A DNA stretch of 64,000 nt from Bacteroidia bacterium (GCA_021287165.1 JAJTAY010000003.1:1-64000); one strand, 5' to 3'. Counted from the first letter of the stretch, positions 1-8,404 are shown. A program made the numbers and translations. The notes: generated from the letters alone by a model not told the origin.

Positions 1-91
1 TGAGGTCTCTTACACTAAGTTCAGTTTGCAGATACTGCTTGACGATCCTAAGCTTGAGTTCGTCCGGAAATTGATTTGCTCTTTTTCTCAT
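1..91 (-). CDS. Transposase N-terminus, partial (cut by left edge)
   Basis: Read on the minus strand from an ATG at 91, preceded by AGGATT as a possible ribosome site, this encodes about 30 residues. It begins MRKRANQFPDELKLRIVKQY and runs on to TELSVRDL before the window ends. The pattern (basic start, F-x-x-E-h-K-h-x-h-V-x-x-Y, then S-h-R-x-h) is that of the N-terminal helix-turn-helix of IS3-type OrfA and related transposases. Only the start is visible, so family, completeness and activity cannot be judged. The ORF is open to the edge. Confidence 0.55.
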   Translation of the reverse strand, partial: MRKRANQFPDELKLRIVKQYLQTELSVRDL

Positions 92-140
92 AATCCTGTT
101 TTTAGTTTACTAATGCTGTAAACCTATATCAGGACAAGAC

Positions 141-300
141 ACCAAGGAAAAAGGAAGAAGAGCCAAGTAAGTAGAGCAACAAAATCAACCAAATTTTGAA
201 TCTTAAATCGTTGAATTTTGAGTTCTCATCTCACGTAACCCTCATCCCGCAACCCGTAACTAACCAAAATTTGAATCTTGAATCTTGAATCTTAAGTTCT
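141..300. repeat. Intergenic low-complexity heptad repeat, site A
   Basis: No gene is seen between the transposase fragment and the metal exporter. The stretch contains short units in 7-nt register: TTGAATC three times in a row (271-291) with degenerate copies at 194-223, CCCGCAA followed by CCCGTAA (about 246-259), and CCAAGGAAAAAG (142-153). The same units recur near 8.16-8.22 kb and 8.7-8.9 kb. Function unknown. Confidence 0.6.
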
Positions 301-318
301 CTACGTCCGGCGCCCGGC

Positions 319-1431
319 TCACCACCCCATCCAGATACCCAATGCTCCGGCAAGGAATGCCACGATGAGGTTTACAATTTTCACGGCCACAAAGCTTTTT
401 TGCGATTCGGCCAGCAGAGGCAAAGTTCCATGGCCATCCTGAGCTATTGAGCTGGCAAGCAGCACGCTTAATGGCACTGCTCCCTGCGCAAACAGCATGA
501 CAAACACATAATGCGGTCCCGATTCGGGGATGATGCCAATGAGTAGAGCCAGCAGGAGCACCGTCCACAGGTTAGCCGAGATCCATTCGCGCAGGTCAAC
601 ATATTGGTTGAGAAAATAAATGACGGCAAGCACGCCGAGCGTCCAGCCGAAAATCTTGAAGAAGTGCTTCCTGATGATATGGTGCCACAAATGTTCCTGC
701 AGAAAATGTTCCCTTGCCGAAAGCACGATAAACAACAACACCCCGAACAAGCCTATGAGACTCATGCGAATCCAGTCGGCTTCGCCTGAATGGTCGTGGT
801 CGTGAGCATGGGCATGATCGTGCCCGTGCACCATGCCCGTATCGCCCATGAGCGTGCTTAGGTGGTGACTGCCGTCGATCACTCCGCTGGCCAGAATAAA
901 CAGCACCGCCAGAATGCCTGTAATGAGCAAGGCGCGGGTAAAGCTAATCTGCCTTATGTTTTCGAGCATATAGCGCGGATGCACCGGGTTGCACTCTTCC
1001 TCCTGACTATGCAGCGGCAATTCGGCATGCTTGCCCAGACCGATGTATTTATTTTTTACGGTAAAATGCACAACGATTCCCGAAACGACCGCTATGATAA
1101 ACAACATTATATTGAGCTTGAGCGCCGTGCCGGGAATCAGTGAAAACATCAGGAAGGCCTCATCGCCCGAAGTGGCTATCATGGTAGCCACAATGGCCGG
1201 AAACATCACCACCCTGTGCACATAGAGCGAAACCATGGTGTACGATCCCAAACAGCCGGGAATAACACCCATGATCGATCCTAAAACAATCTGCATCAAA
1301 GGTTTTTGTTGAATTTTCTCGGACCAGAGACCGCGGGTCTGGATATTGAGGTATTCAATCACCATCATCAATCCAAGCACGAATGTGGTGATGATGAGGG
1401 TTTGCTGCAGCATCAGCTGAAGTGCTTCCAT
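319..1431 (-). CDS. Putative 10-TM heavy-metal (manganese-type) exporter, ArsP_2/DUF2899-like
   Basis: Polytopic inner-membrane protein of 370 residues with roughly ten hydrophobic segments, resembling the putative heavy-metal/manganese permease family (ArsP_2, formerly DUF2899). A soluble loop near the middle carries an alternating His/Asp run (HGHDHAHAHDHDH), a plausible metal-binding loop. Conserved-looking polar motifs sit inside membrane segments (MGVIPGCLGSY near residue 55; GIIPESGPH near 305), an internally repeated G-x-I-P pattern. The start at 1431 is chosen over a longer reading because a TACATTTG box at 1451-1458 would place transcription initiation about 12 nt before it. It is divergent from a cation exchanger, which suggests joint ion homeostasis. 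The family is fairly secure; the metal is inference. Confidence 0.7.
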   Translation of the reverse strand: MEALQLMLQQTLIITTFVLGLMMVIEYLNIQTRGLWSEKIQQKPLMQIVLGSIMGVIPGCLGSYTMVSLYVHRVVMFPAIVATMIATSGDEAFLMFSLIPGTALKLNIMLFIIAVVSGIVVHFTVKNKYIGLGKHAELPLHSQEEECNPVHPRYMLENIRQISFTRALLITGILAVLFILASGVIDGSHHLSTLMGDTGMVHGHDHAHAHDHDHSGEADWIRMSLIGLFGVLLFIVLSAREHFLQEHLWHHIIRKHFFKIFGWTLGVLAVIYFLNQYVDLREWISANLWTVLLLALLIGIIPESGPHYVFVMLFAQGAVPLSVLLASSIAQDGHGTLPLLAESQKSFVAVKIVNLIVAFLAGALGIWMGW

Positions 1432-1450
1432 ATTTGTTGCAATAATGTTG

Positions 1451-1458
1451 CAAATGTA
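1451..1458 (-). promoter_or_regulatory. -7 box of the metal exporter gene
   Basis: TACATTTG on the minus strand matches the Bacteroidota -7 consensus TAnnTTTG, 20 bp upstream of the ATG at 1431. No good -33 TTG at 19-21 bp. Confidence 0.5.
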
Positions 1459-1545
1459 ATCGAATTTCGACTCTTCCAGGCTGAAGCAATCAATCTGCAT
1501 GAAAACAAAAAAATGATACGTAAAGATCAAGGGCAAAAAGCATAT

Positions 1546-1553
1546 TACATTTG
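1546..1553 (+). promoter_or_regulatory. -7 box of the cation exchanger gene
   Basis: TACATTTG on the plus strand, identical to the box of the divergent exporter 88 bp away. It covers the TTG codon at 1551, so that codon is unlikely to be the start. Confidence 0.5.
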
Positions 1554-1568
1554 CCAAATTTTCAAGAC

Positions 1569-2522
1569 GTGATTACCGACCTACTCTTTATGGCAGGTGG
1601 ACTTGCCCTGCTCATCTTTGGCGCCGACTGGTTAGTGAGCGGCGCTTCGGCCATCGCCCGAAAGCTCAATGTATCTGATCTGGCCATCGGGCTCACCATC
1701 GTTTCGTTTGGTACCTCGGCTCCCGAGCTGGTGGTCAACACCTTCGCCTCTTACAATGGCAACGACGGCATCGTATTCGGGAACGTCATCGGAAGCAACA
1801 ACTTTAATCTGTTTGTCATCCTGGGCATTGCCGGGCTAATAATTCCCCTGCGCGTTGCTGCCTCCACAGTGTGGAGGGAAATACCACTGTCGTTTCTGGC
1901 CGCTATCATTCTTTGGTTTTTGGTGAACGACAGCCTGCTCATGGGCGACAATAATACCCTTAGCAGGGTGGATGGATTGATTTTACTATTGTTTTTTATG
2001 CTCTTTCTGTGGTATGTTTACAAACAGCTGGGCAGCGAAATTCCAATGCACACCACACAAAAACAGCGACCGGTTTATGTGCTGGTTGGTCTTGTGCTGG
2101 CCGGTCTGGCGGGACTGGTAGCCGGGGGCCGTATAGTCGTAAACAGCGCTGTGAGCATAGCCACCGACCTTGGCATGAGCGAAAAGACCATTGGCCTTAC
2201 CATCGTGGCCGCCGGCACCTCGCTGCCCGAACTGGCCACTTCGGTGGTGGCAGCCATCAAGAAGAACAACGACATCGCTGTGGGCAATGTCGTTGGCTCG
2301 AACATCTTCAACATTTTTTTCATTCTGGCTGCCAGCGCCCTCATCAAACCGGTGAGCTTCGACCCCACCCTAAATACCGACCTCTACCTCCTGATGAGCG
2401 GCACCGCCCTGCTCTTCGTGGCTATGTTCCTCTCGGGCCGCAAAAAACTCGACCGCTGGGAAGCCGCACTGCTGCTCATCATCTTCGTGTCCTACACCTG
2501 GTGGATGTTGGGGAGAGGGTGA
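1569..2522 (+). CDS. Calcium/sodium antiporter family (CaCA) exchanger
   Basis: Inner-membrane cation exchanger of 317 residues with the internally duplicated alpha repeats of the YrbG/CaCA family: GTSAPELVVN with GNVIGSNNFN in the first half, and GTSLPELATS with GNVVGSNIFN in the second. Ten or so membrane segments are separated by a short central cytoplasmic loop (about residues 150-170). It probably moves Ca2+ or another divalent ion against Na+ or H+. A GTG at 1569 is preferred: it lies just downstream of the -7 box and gives the family's usual distance to the GADWLV motif. An ATG at 1590 is the alternative and would truncate the first helix. Gene divergent from the metal exporter; nothing recognisable follows for 700 bp. 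Confidence 0.85.
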   Translation: MITDLLFMAGGLALLIFGADWLVSGASAIARKLNVSDLAIGLTIVSFGTSAPELVVNTFASYNGNDGIVFGNVIGSNNFNLFVILGIAGLIIPLRVAASTVWREIPLSFLAAIILWFLVNDSLLMGDNNTLSRVDGLILLLFFMLFLWYVYKQLGSEIPMHTTQKQRPVYVLVGLVLAGLAGLVAGGRIVVNSAVSIATDLGMSEKTIGLTIVAAGTSLPELATSVVAAIKKNNDIAVGNVVGSNIFNIFFILAASALIKPVSFDPTLNTDLYLLMSGTALLFVAMFLSGRKKLDRWEAALLLIIFVSYTWWMLGRG

Positions 2523-3224
2523 GCGTTTTGCTGCGACCCTCCTTTCCTACTGACTGCTTTTGGCAGGCCGGGATTCACTTCGATGCTTTCAATCCCTTCA
2601 AAACCTTCTCTTATCGCAGGACTAAGTCACTCCTCAGCTATTTCCTTCTATGTGGGCATGCGATAAATCTTATAGCCCTCATGTACCTCACAAACCGGAT
2701 GACATGCTGCACGGATCATCACGCCTTTCCATCTTAAAGTGAAACAAACCAAAAAGCTCTCATCTCTTTCGCAACTACTGGGGATCGTGGGCAGGGCAAA
2801 TATTTTTCGGATGTAATTCATATTCCACTCATTGTGAGTCTTTCTGAATTCTGGCGTCATTCATTATTTAGATATTGTATTCACGCAAATAAAAAACCGA
2901 AGCTGTTTAAATCAATGATTCCTTTTAAGCTTGTTTCGGAGATAAAGATAGATTAGCCATGCCCTCCTTAACCGGCTTAACACCTTGAATAATAACTTAT
3001 TTCATCAATCGCAGCTAAACCTGTACGAATCGTAGGTTTTCCGGTATGAACTACACATTTGTTCTTGCGAAGACATTGGAAGTAGCCAAAACAACCAGAT
3101 CCATGCCCCTTGAGGATTTTAGCTTATTTGTTGACTATAAACCCTTTAGGTTATACTAACAAGACCAAATTTTTCGTAGTTGAGTAGCCTTACAACTCAC
3201 TCATTTTATCATACCATTCAGTTT
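2523..3224. other. Long intergenic region, no gene identified; possible decayed coding sequence
   Basis: About 700 bp with no convincing gene. On the minus strand, one frame from about 2860 to 2530 reads protein-like but is interrupted by stops near 2645 and 2627; the part after the second stop includes LSPAIREGFEGIESIEVNPG. Another minus-strand frame, about 3123-2977, gives a 45-codon stretch with HTGKPTIRTGLAAIDEI but no start. On the plus strand a 37-codon ORF (3046-3159) has no support. These could be relics of one or two small genes. I do not recognise a family. Confidence 0.4.
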
Positions 3225-3255
3225 TTGGAAGGCATAGCCCTACGCCTTATATTTG
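3225..3255 (+). promoter_or_regulatory. Promoter of the propeller sensor kinase
   Basis: TTG (3225-3227), 20-nt spacer, TATATTTG (3248-3255): an ideal Bacteroidota primary promoter, 20 nt before the chosen ATG at 3276. It rules out the upstream TTG reading at 3180. Confidence 0.75.
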
Positions 3256-3275
3256 CTGTGAACCAAAGCCTTGCC

Positions 3276-6200
3276 ATGCCTGAACGCTTGCTGTATTTCC
3301 TGATTCTGCTTTTTATTATTTCGACACATCTTTTCGGCCAGGAGCTTCATTATGAGCATTATACCATGCGTGAGGGCATGTTGCAGATGCAGGTTACAAC
3401 CTTGTTTCAGGACAGCAAAGGCTATCTGTGGGTAGGCACCAAATTGGGCGCCAGCCGTTTCGACGGCCGCACATTCCGGCATTTTACCAACAGGGAAGGG
3501 CTTCCCGGGTTTTTGGTCACTCATTTTGCCGAAGATTCAAAAGGGAATATTTTCATCCTGACCCGAAATGGTCTCGCCATGTTCGACGGCGCCATCCTTC
3601 ACGATTTTACGCTGGATGCCTTCAAAAGCCTGCCTGGTCAAATTGGCATGTTCGTTAAACCGGGCGACAGCCTGTTTATCTACTCCTTCAACAACAGCCT
3701 GCAGCTGGAAGAACATTATTTCGACGGCAAAGCACTGGTCCTGAAAAACCGCTATTTCGAGCCGTGCAAGTACGGCGACATCCTGGAAGCAAGTACGATG
3801 GCCTATGATTCCGCCACCGGTAACCTAATTTACGGGAATACCTGCATGGGAATCAATGTGATCAACGGAGGCAAGATCAGAAAGATCGCCGAAACGAGCA
3901 CGCCGATCTTTCGTATGCAAACCCTGCCTGACGGAAGTGTGGCGATTTGCACTGAGAACAAACTATTCATGTTTAAAAATGATGTCCTGAGCGAAATTCC
4001 ATCAAAATTTCCCCATAAACCAAAAGGCAACGTACATCATATTACAGCCGACAGGGAGGGAAACTTATATATGAGCTGGAAATCTGAGCCAGGGCGATTA
4101 TTTATTTATGACGGTCGCGAATGGATTGCCGATCACCATGATCACAAGGAAATTACATGGCTTTTTGTTGACAGGGATAATAATCTGTGGGTGGGTACGG
4201 AATATGGGCTATACAGGAACAACTCCAGAGCGGTGTGGAACTTTGTTTTCGGACGAAATGGGATTACAGATCAAATCTGGACTGTGGCCGAAAACCGCAA
4301 TGGCGCCATCATTTTTGCCTCTTTCAATAAGGGCCTGCAGGAATATAACAACAACAAACTGCGTCGCCTCGACTCCTACATTCCGCTATTTGAAAACGGA
4401 GATCTGCTCAACTTTTATCCCGGCAGCCTGAAAAGGTCTGACGGAGACATTTATTTCACCATATCCGCATATGCCGTAATGCGCTATGACGGGAAACAAT
4501 TCTACCGGCTTGTTCCCGATAGTTTGAAGGAAACGGCCGGATTGATAGTTTTCGAGGACCCCGATAATGGTAACCTGCTTGTTGGTTCAAATAACGGACT
4601 ATATGAATTTGGAAGCAAAGGTTTGAAATTTCTACCGATAAGGCCCGGAAACAGGAGAAACCAGTCCATCGTTGCCATTGCCAAGGACATTCAGGGCAAT
4701 TACTGGTTAGGTGGCTTCAATGGCATTACCCTGATGAAAAATAACGAATTGCGTCATCTGCCCGACAGCACGATGAAATTCAACTTTGGCGCCGTAGCCC
4801 TTCACAGAGACGCAGTCGGATTTATGTGGATAGGTAACGGAAACGGGCTTTACCATTACAACTATCAACACTTCAGGAAGATAGACCATCCCGGGCTAAA
4901 CGATTTTGTAAGCGGAATGATCGCCGTGGGCGATACCGCCCTGCTCGTGAGTACTTCGAGGTCCATTTTTCTGCTGGATTTGAAGACCTTTTACCACGAC
5001 GGCCGGCTAAACATCATGCAGATTGGGCCTGACAAAGGCTTTTATGGGATGGAGCCCAATCAGAACAGCTTTATGAAAGACTCCAGGGGAAATTATTGGC
5101 TTTGCTGTTCCGACAGGGTAGTAAAACTGGATATCAGCCGCATAAAGCCCGATAGCAGCCCTCCAAGTGTTTATATAAACGATGTTTACCTTGCCGGGGA
5201 TAAAATGCGCTGGAGATCCATCAACAACAAGACTCGCAAGGAGGCAAGGTTTTACTTCACCAAAGGAGAAACAAACCTCCGATTCGGTTTCATCGGAATC
5301 AGCCACCGACACCCGGCAGGGGTAGTTTACAGCCACTATCTTGAAGGATTAGACAAAGGTTGGTCGCCGCCCGAAACCGAAAACAGTATAAGCTATACCA
5401 ACCTAAGGCCTGGAAAATACACCCTTAAAGTAAAAGCGGCCAACATAGACGGCGTTTGGTCCGAACCTGCTGACTACGCCTTTGTAGTGGTACCTGCATT
5501 CTATCAGCGCATCTGGTTTGTTGTGATGGCATTTGTTATGGCCGCAGCAGCCCTTTTCTACAGCGGCATGTTTATCGATGCCCGCAGACGGAGGCACAAA
5601 CAGGAATTACTCGATTACCGAAAGAAAATGTCGGAATACCGCCTGCTGAATATCATCGGACAGATTGAGCCGCACTTTACCAACAATGCCCTGAGTGCCA
5701 TCAACAATGCCATACTCAGGGATGAAAGGGATAAAGCCTACGATCACTTTGTCAAGCTTTCGCGCCTGATCAGCAAAGTGCTCGACACCAGTTCAATACT
5801 CACCAGAAGCCTCGATGAAGAAATGCGGTTTGTAAGAGATTATCTCGACCTTATCAAATTCCGCCTTGGCGACCGCTTCAATTTTGTCCTGAATGTTGAA
5901 CCTGATGTCGATCTGCAGCGGCAAATCCCAAAGATGTACATTCAGACATTTGTGGAAAATGCTGTCAAACACGGTATTCAAAACAGCCTTTCGCCCGGCG
6001 TGGTGGAGGTGTACGTGGGCGAAGATCAGGATGATTGCCATATTTTCGTTACCGACAACGGCATTGGCAGGGAACAGGCAGCCCGTTTCAGCCGGGGTAC
6101 TGGCAAAGGTTTGATGATCCTCGACAGTTATATCGAGTACTTCAATCAGCAGAACATCAGCAAAATGCGCTATGCGATTACAGACTTAAAAGACGAGTAT

Positions 6201-6302
6201 GGAAATCCTGCCGGCACTTCGGTCGAAATAAGAATTCCCAGGAGCTATGTTTTCAACAACATACACAATGGAAACCAACACAATACGCGTGGTAGTGGTT
6301 GA
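3276..6302 (+). CDS. Propeller-type sensor histidine kinase (LytS-like His_kinase domain)
   Basis: Large membrane sensor kinase of 1008 residues. Order: signal peptide (1-21, ending STHLFG), a periplasmic beta-propeller of two-component-regulator repeats (about 25-640, with recurring units such as DSKGYLWVGT and DRDNNLWVGT), a Y_Y_Y domain (about 655-735), one membrane helix (about 745-765), then a cytoplasmic LytS-type kinase. The phospho-acceptor is His about 800 in IEPHFTNNAL; the N box FVENAVKHG is near 892 and the G box VTDNGIGRE near 926. The H box differs from the usual NPHFLFN. There is no fused receiver domain. Its stop overlaps the start of the LytTR regulator, so the two form a pair. 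The ligand is unknown; such propellers often sense glycans, but no glycan-uptake locus is adjacent. Confidence 0.88.
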   Translation: MPERLLYFLILLFIISTHLFGQELHYEHYTMREGMLQMQVTTLFQDSKGYLWVGTKLGASRFDGRTFRHFTNREGLPGFLVTHFAEDSKGNIFILTRNGLAMFDGAILHDFTLDAFKSLPGQIGMFVKPGDSLFIYSFNNSLQLEEHYFDGKALVLKNRYFEPCKYGDILEASTMAYDSATGNLIYGNTCMGINVINGGKIRKIAETSTPIFRMQTLPDGSVAICTENKLFMFKNDVLSEIPSKFPHKPKGNVHHITADREGNLYMSWKSEPGRLFIYDGREWIADHHDHKEITWLFVDRDNNLWVGTEYGLYRNNSRAVWNFVFGRNGITDQIWTVAENRNGAIIFASFNKGLQEYNNNKLRRLDSYIPLFENGDLLNFYPGSLKRSDGDIYFTISAYAVMRYDGKQFYRLVPDSLKETAGLIVFEDPDNGNLLVGSNNGLYEFGSKGLKFLPIRPGNRRNQSIVAIAKDIQGNYWLGGFNGITLMKNNELRHLPDSTMKFNFGAVALHRDAVGFMWIGNGNGLYHYNYQHFRKIDHPGLNDFVSGMIAVGDTALLVSTSRSIFLLDLKTFYHDGRLNIMQIGPDKGFYGMEPNQNSFMKDSRGNYWLCCSDRVVKLDISRIKPDSSPPSVYINDVYLAGDKMRWRSINNKTRKEARFYFTKGETNLRFGFIGISHRHPAGVVYSHYLEGLDKGWSPPETENSISYTNLRPGKYTLKVKAANIDGVWSEPADYAFVVVPAFYQRIWFVVMAFVMAAAALFYSGMFIDARRRRHKQELLDYRKKMSEYRLLNIIGQIEPHFTNNALSAINNAILRDERDKAYDHFVKLSRLISKVLDTSSILTRSLDEEMRFVRDYLDLIKFRLGDRFNFVLNVEPDVDLQRQIPKMYIQTFVENAVKHGIQNSLSPGVVEVYVGEDQDDCHIFVTDNGIGREQAARFSRGTGKGLMILDSYIEYFNQQNISKMRYAITDLKDEYGNPAGTSVEIRIPRSYVFNNIHNGNQHNTRGSG

Positions 6303-7017
6303 CGATGAGCCCCATGCCATCGAAACCCTGAGCACACATCTGGGTGCCATGAACGAACTGAATGTAGTGGGCACTGCTGCCAATGCGCTCGATGGGTTTC
6401 GGCTCATCTCGAAGCAAAAACCCGACATCGCGTTCCTGGATATTCAGCTTCCGCAGCACAACGGCATCGAACTCGCCGAAGTGCTCCGAACCAGCCATCC
6501 CGAAACCCGGGTGATTTTCGTTACTGCTCATTCCGAATTCACGCTTCAGGCACTTCGCGCCTCGGCCTTCGACTTCATCCTGAAGCCCGTGAGCAGGGAT
6601 GAGCTGGCTGCTGCAATACAGCGCTTTAAAGACCAAAGAGAACATGAAAAAACTCCGCTAAAAAACTCTTTATCCGACAAACCCAGTCATCCCACGCGTG
6701 TGGCCCTCAAGATGAAAAATACCAATAGATACGTGGATGCCTCCGATATCGCTCTGGTAAAGGCTGATGGCAATTATTCCGACATCTTTCTGAGCGACGG
6801 TCAGAAAATCTACATCAGTCAGTCCATCGGTCAGTTTCAGCAATCGCTTCCTGCCGGCGATTTTGTTAAGGTGTCGCGTTCGGCGCTCATCAACACCAAA
6901 TATGTGAGGGAACTAAACCGAAAATGCCGCAAAGTAGTCCTGAAGGTCGATCAGCAATTACTTGATGTAGTGGTTGCCCGCGATCATTTTAAGGAGGTAG
7001 AAGACCTCCTTGGGTAA
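6268..7017 (+). CDS. LytTR-family response regulator
   Basis: Response regulator of 249 residues: receiver domain (about 1-120) with acidic pocket VVVDDEPHA, phospho-acceptor Asp58 in AFLDIQLP and the conserved Lys in ILKPVSRDE; then a linker and a LytTR DNA-binding domain (about 145-249) with VKADGNYSDIFLSDGQ and a KVSRSALINTKYV motif. It starts inside the last 35 bp of the upstream kinase gene, implying translational coupling. An ATG at 6247 would add seven residues; 6268 gives the usual short lead to the first beta strand. Expected partner of the kinase just upstream. Targets cannot be deduced here. Confidence 0.9.
   Translation: METNTIRVVVVDDEPHAIETLSTHLGAMNELNVVGTAANALDGFRLISKQKPDIAFLDIQLPQHNGIELAEVLRTSHPETRVIFVTAHSEFTLQALRASAFDFILKPVSRDELAAAIQRFKDQREHEKTPLKNSLSDKPSHPTRVALKMKNTNRYVDASDIALVKADGNYSDIFLSDGQKIYISQSIGQFQQSLPAGDFVKVSRSALINTKYVRELNRKCRKVVLKVDQQLLDVVVARDHFKEVEDLLG
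6991..7011 (+). terminator. Hairpin at the end of the response regulator gene
   Basis: AAGGAGGT (6991-6998) and ACCTCCTT (7004-7011) form a perfect 8-bp stem with a 5-nt loop inside the last codons of the gene. No U-tract follows, so it may be a 3-prime stabilising hairpin rather than an intrinsic terminator. Confidence 0.35.
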
Positions 7018-7126
7018 AAGAGTCAATCTTATTCAGCTCTCTTACAATAATATACGCTAAGCAGAATTTTCCTCACATCCGTTTAAATCCCCTTTAGTCA
7101 GCAGACTAAAACAGTAAAAATCCCAT

Positions 7127-7158
7127 TTGCCACAGCCGCCTCCCCTTCCGTATCTTTG
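7127..7158 (+). promoter_or_regulatory. Promoter of the Sua5 gene
   Basis: TTTG with its TTG at 7127-7129, 21-nt spacer, TATCTTTG at 7151-7158; 18 nt before the ATG at 7177. Confidence 0.7.
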
Positions 7159-7176
7159 CACTTTCTGCATCACAAG

Positions 7177-8139
7177 ATGAAACTTACCTCAGAAATTGAA
7201 GCCGCCGCCGGGGTGATTCGCAACGGAGGTCTGGTAGCCTTTCCCACCGAAACTGTCTATGGGCTGGGCGCCAATGCCCTCGACCCTGTGGCAGTGGCCA
7301 AGGTATTTGCATTGAAAGAGCGCCCCTCGTTCGATCCGCTTATCGTGCATATTGCTGACGTAAAAGACATAAATACCCTGACTGCCCTTCAGGACGAAAG
7401 GGTTGAAATGCTTGCACGCGCATTCTGGCCCGGCCCTCTTACCATCGTGGTGAAAAAAGACCCAAAAGTTCCCGACATTGTCACTGCCGGGCTCGACAAT
7501 GTGGGTTTGCGCATGCCCGCCAACGATATAGCGCTGCGCCTCATCGAAGCCAGTGGCTTCCCTATAGCCGCTCCCAGTGCCAATAAGTTTGGCCAGCTCA
7601 GTCCCACGCGCGCTGAGCATGTGCGCAAAGCTTTTCCTTCGCTCAGGCACATCCTCGACGGTGGCCCCTGCCGCGTGGGTGTGGAGTCAACCGTTATCAC
7701 CCTCGATGACACAGGCTTTCTTATACTTCGCCCGGGCGCGGTCACCCGCGAGATGCTGTTGAAACACCTCCCTGCATCGTCCGGAAAAGTAAAAAGTGTG
7801 CTGGAGGCAGCCTCTCCCGGTCACATGCCATCGCACTACAGTCCGGCCAAACCTTTATACATTCTGGGACAGCAACCCTTACCCCACGACACATCACGCG
7901 CTGCCTTTCTTTCGGCCGACGGAAGCCAAGCCGAGGGCTACGCGCATGTTGAGATATTATCGGCAAAGGGAGTGCTTACCGAAGTGGCCGTCAATCTTTT
8001 TGGGGCACTCCACCGCATGGAGGAAAGGCCTGATATCGAATTCATCGTGGCACAGGCTGTCAACGAAAAGGGTATTGGCATTGCCATAATGGACAGGCTA
8101 AGGAAAGCGGCGTTTCGGTATTCAGCTGAAAACCTGTAA
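7177..8139 (+). CDS. L-threonylcarbamoyladenylate synthase, Sua5 type
   Basis: Enzyme of 320 residues that makes threonylcarbamoyl-AMP from threonine, bicarbonate and ATP, the first step of t6A37 tRNA modification in the cytoplasm. The YrdC core (about 1-205) shows FPTETVYGLGANA, the KERP motif followed by FDPLIVH, and PSANKFGQLSPT. A linker of the type SPGHMPSHYSP leads to the Sua5 C-terminal domain (about 225-320), so this is the long two-domain form rather than a lone YrdC. The start at 7177 follows a strong promoter; an upstream TTG lies inside the -7 box and is rejected. Single-gene transcription unit. Confidence 0.92.
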   Translation: MKLTSEIEAAAGVIRNGGLVAFPTETVYGLGANALDPVAVAKVFALKERPSFDPLIVHIADVKDINTLTALQDERVEMLARAFWPGPLTIVVKKDPKVPDIVTAGLDNVGLRMPANDIALRLIEASGFPIAAPSANKFGQLSPTRAEHVRKAFPSLRHILDGGPCRVGVESTVITLDDTGFLILRPGAVTREMLLKHLPASSGKVKSVLEAASPGHMPSHYSPAKPLYILGQQPLPHDTSRAAFLSADGSQAEGYAHVEILSAKGVLTEVAVNLFGALHRMEERPDIEFIVAQAVNEKGIGIAIMDRLRKAAFRYSAENL

Positions 8140-8156
8140 TTTAATATATAGAGATA

Positions 8157-8217
8157 GGTTGAGGGTTATGTGTTGCGGGAAATGAAAAGAAACAAGGGAC
8201 GATAAGGGACTAGGGAC
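8157..8217. repeat. Intergenic low-complexity heptad repeat, site B
   Basis: Read on the minus strand, CCCGCAA, CACATAA and CCCTCAA sit in tandem 7-nt register (8157-8179). They are preceded by three copies of GTCCCTW in about 24 nt (8194-8217; W = A or T). CCCGCAA is identical to a unit at site A (141-300). The rest of the gap to 8404 is AT-rich with no gene seen. Confidence 0.55.
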
Positions 8218-8404
8218 AAATCATTTATAAGGTTTACAACCCATTACCGCCTCATTGGGGAATGAATATTTTTACGCCTTAGCTGCATAATTGATTTTAC
8301 AGAAATTGTGTTTTAGCCTTTATAACTCACAAGTCTCTCATGACTGAAGAACAATTGTGTATTAATGTTTGCACTAAGCTATCCGCCAATTGCCCGAACC
8401 ATCT

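Noticed and set aside
2009..2737. 242-codon plus-strand ORF in another frame of the cation exchanger
   Set aside because: Overlaps the second alpha repeat of the exchanger out of frame; low-complexity Arg/His-rich product.
2648..2860. 70-codon minus-strand ORF with an ATG
   Set aside because: No ribosome site or promoter, no family recognised; kept only as possible decayed coding sequence in the findings.
3046..3159. 37-codon plus-strand ORF upstream of the sensor kinase
   Set aside because: No promoter or ribosome site and no similarity recognised; ends before the kinase promoter.
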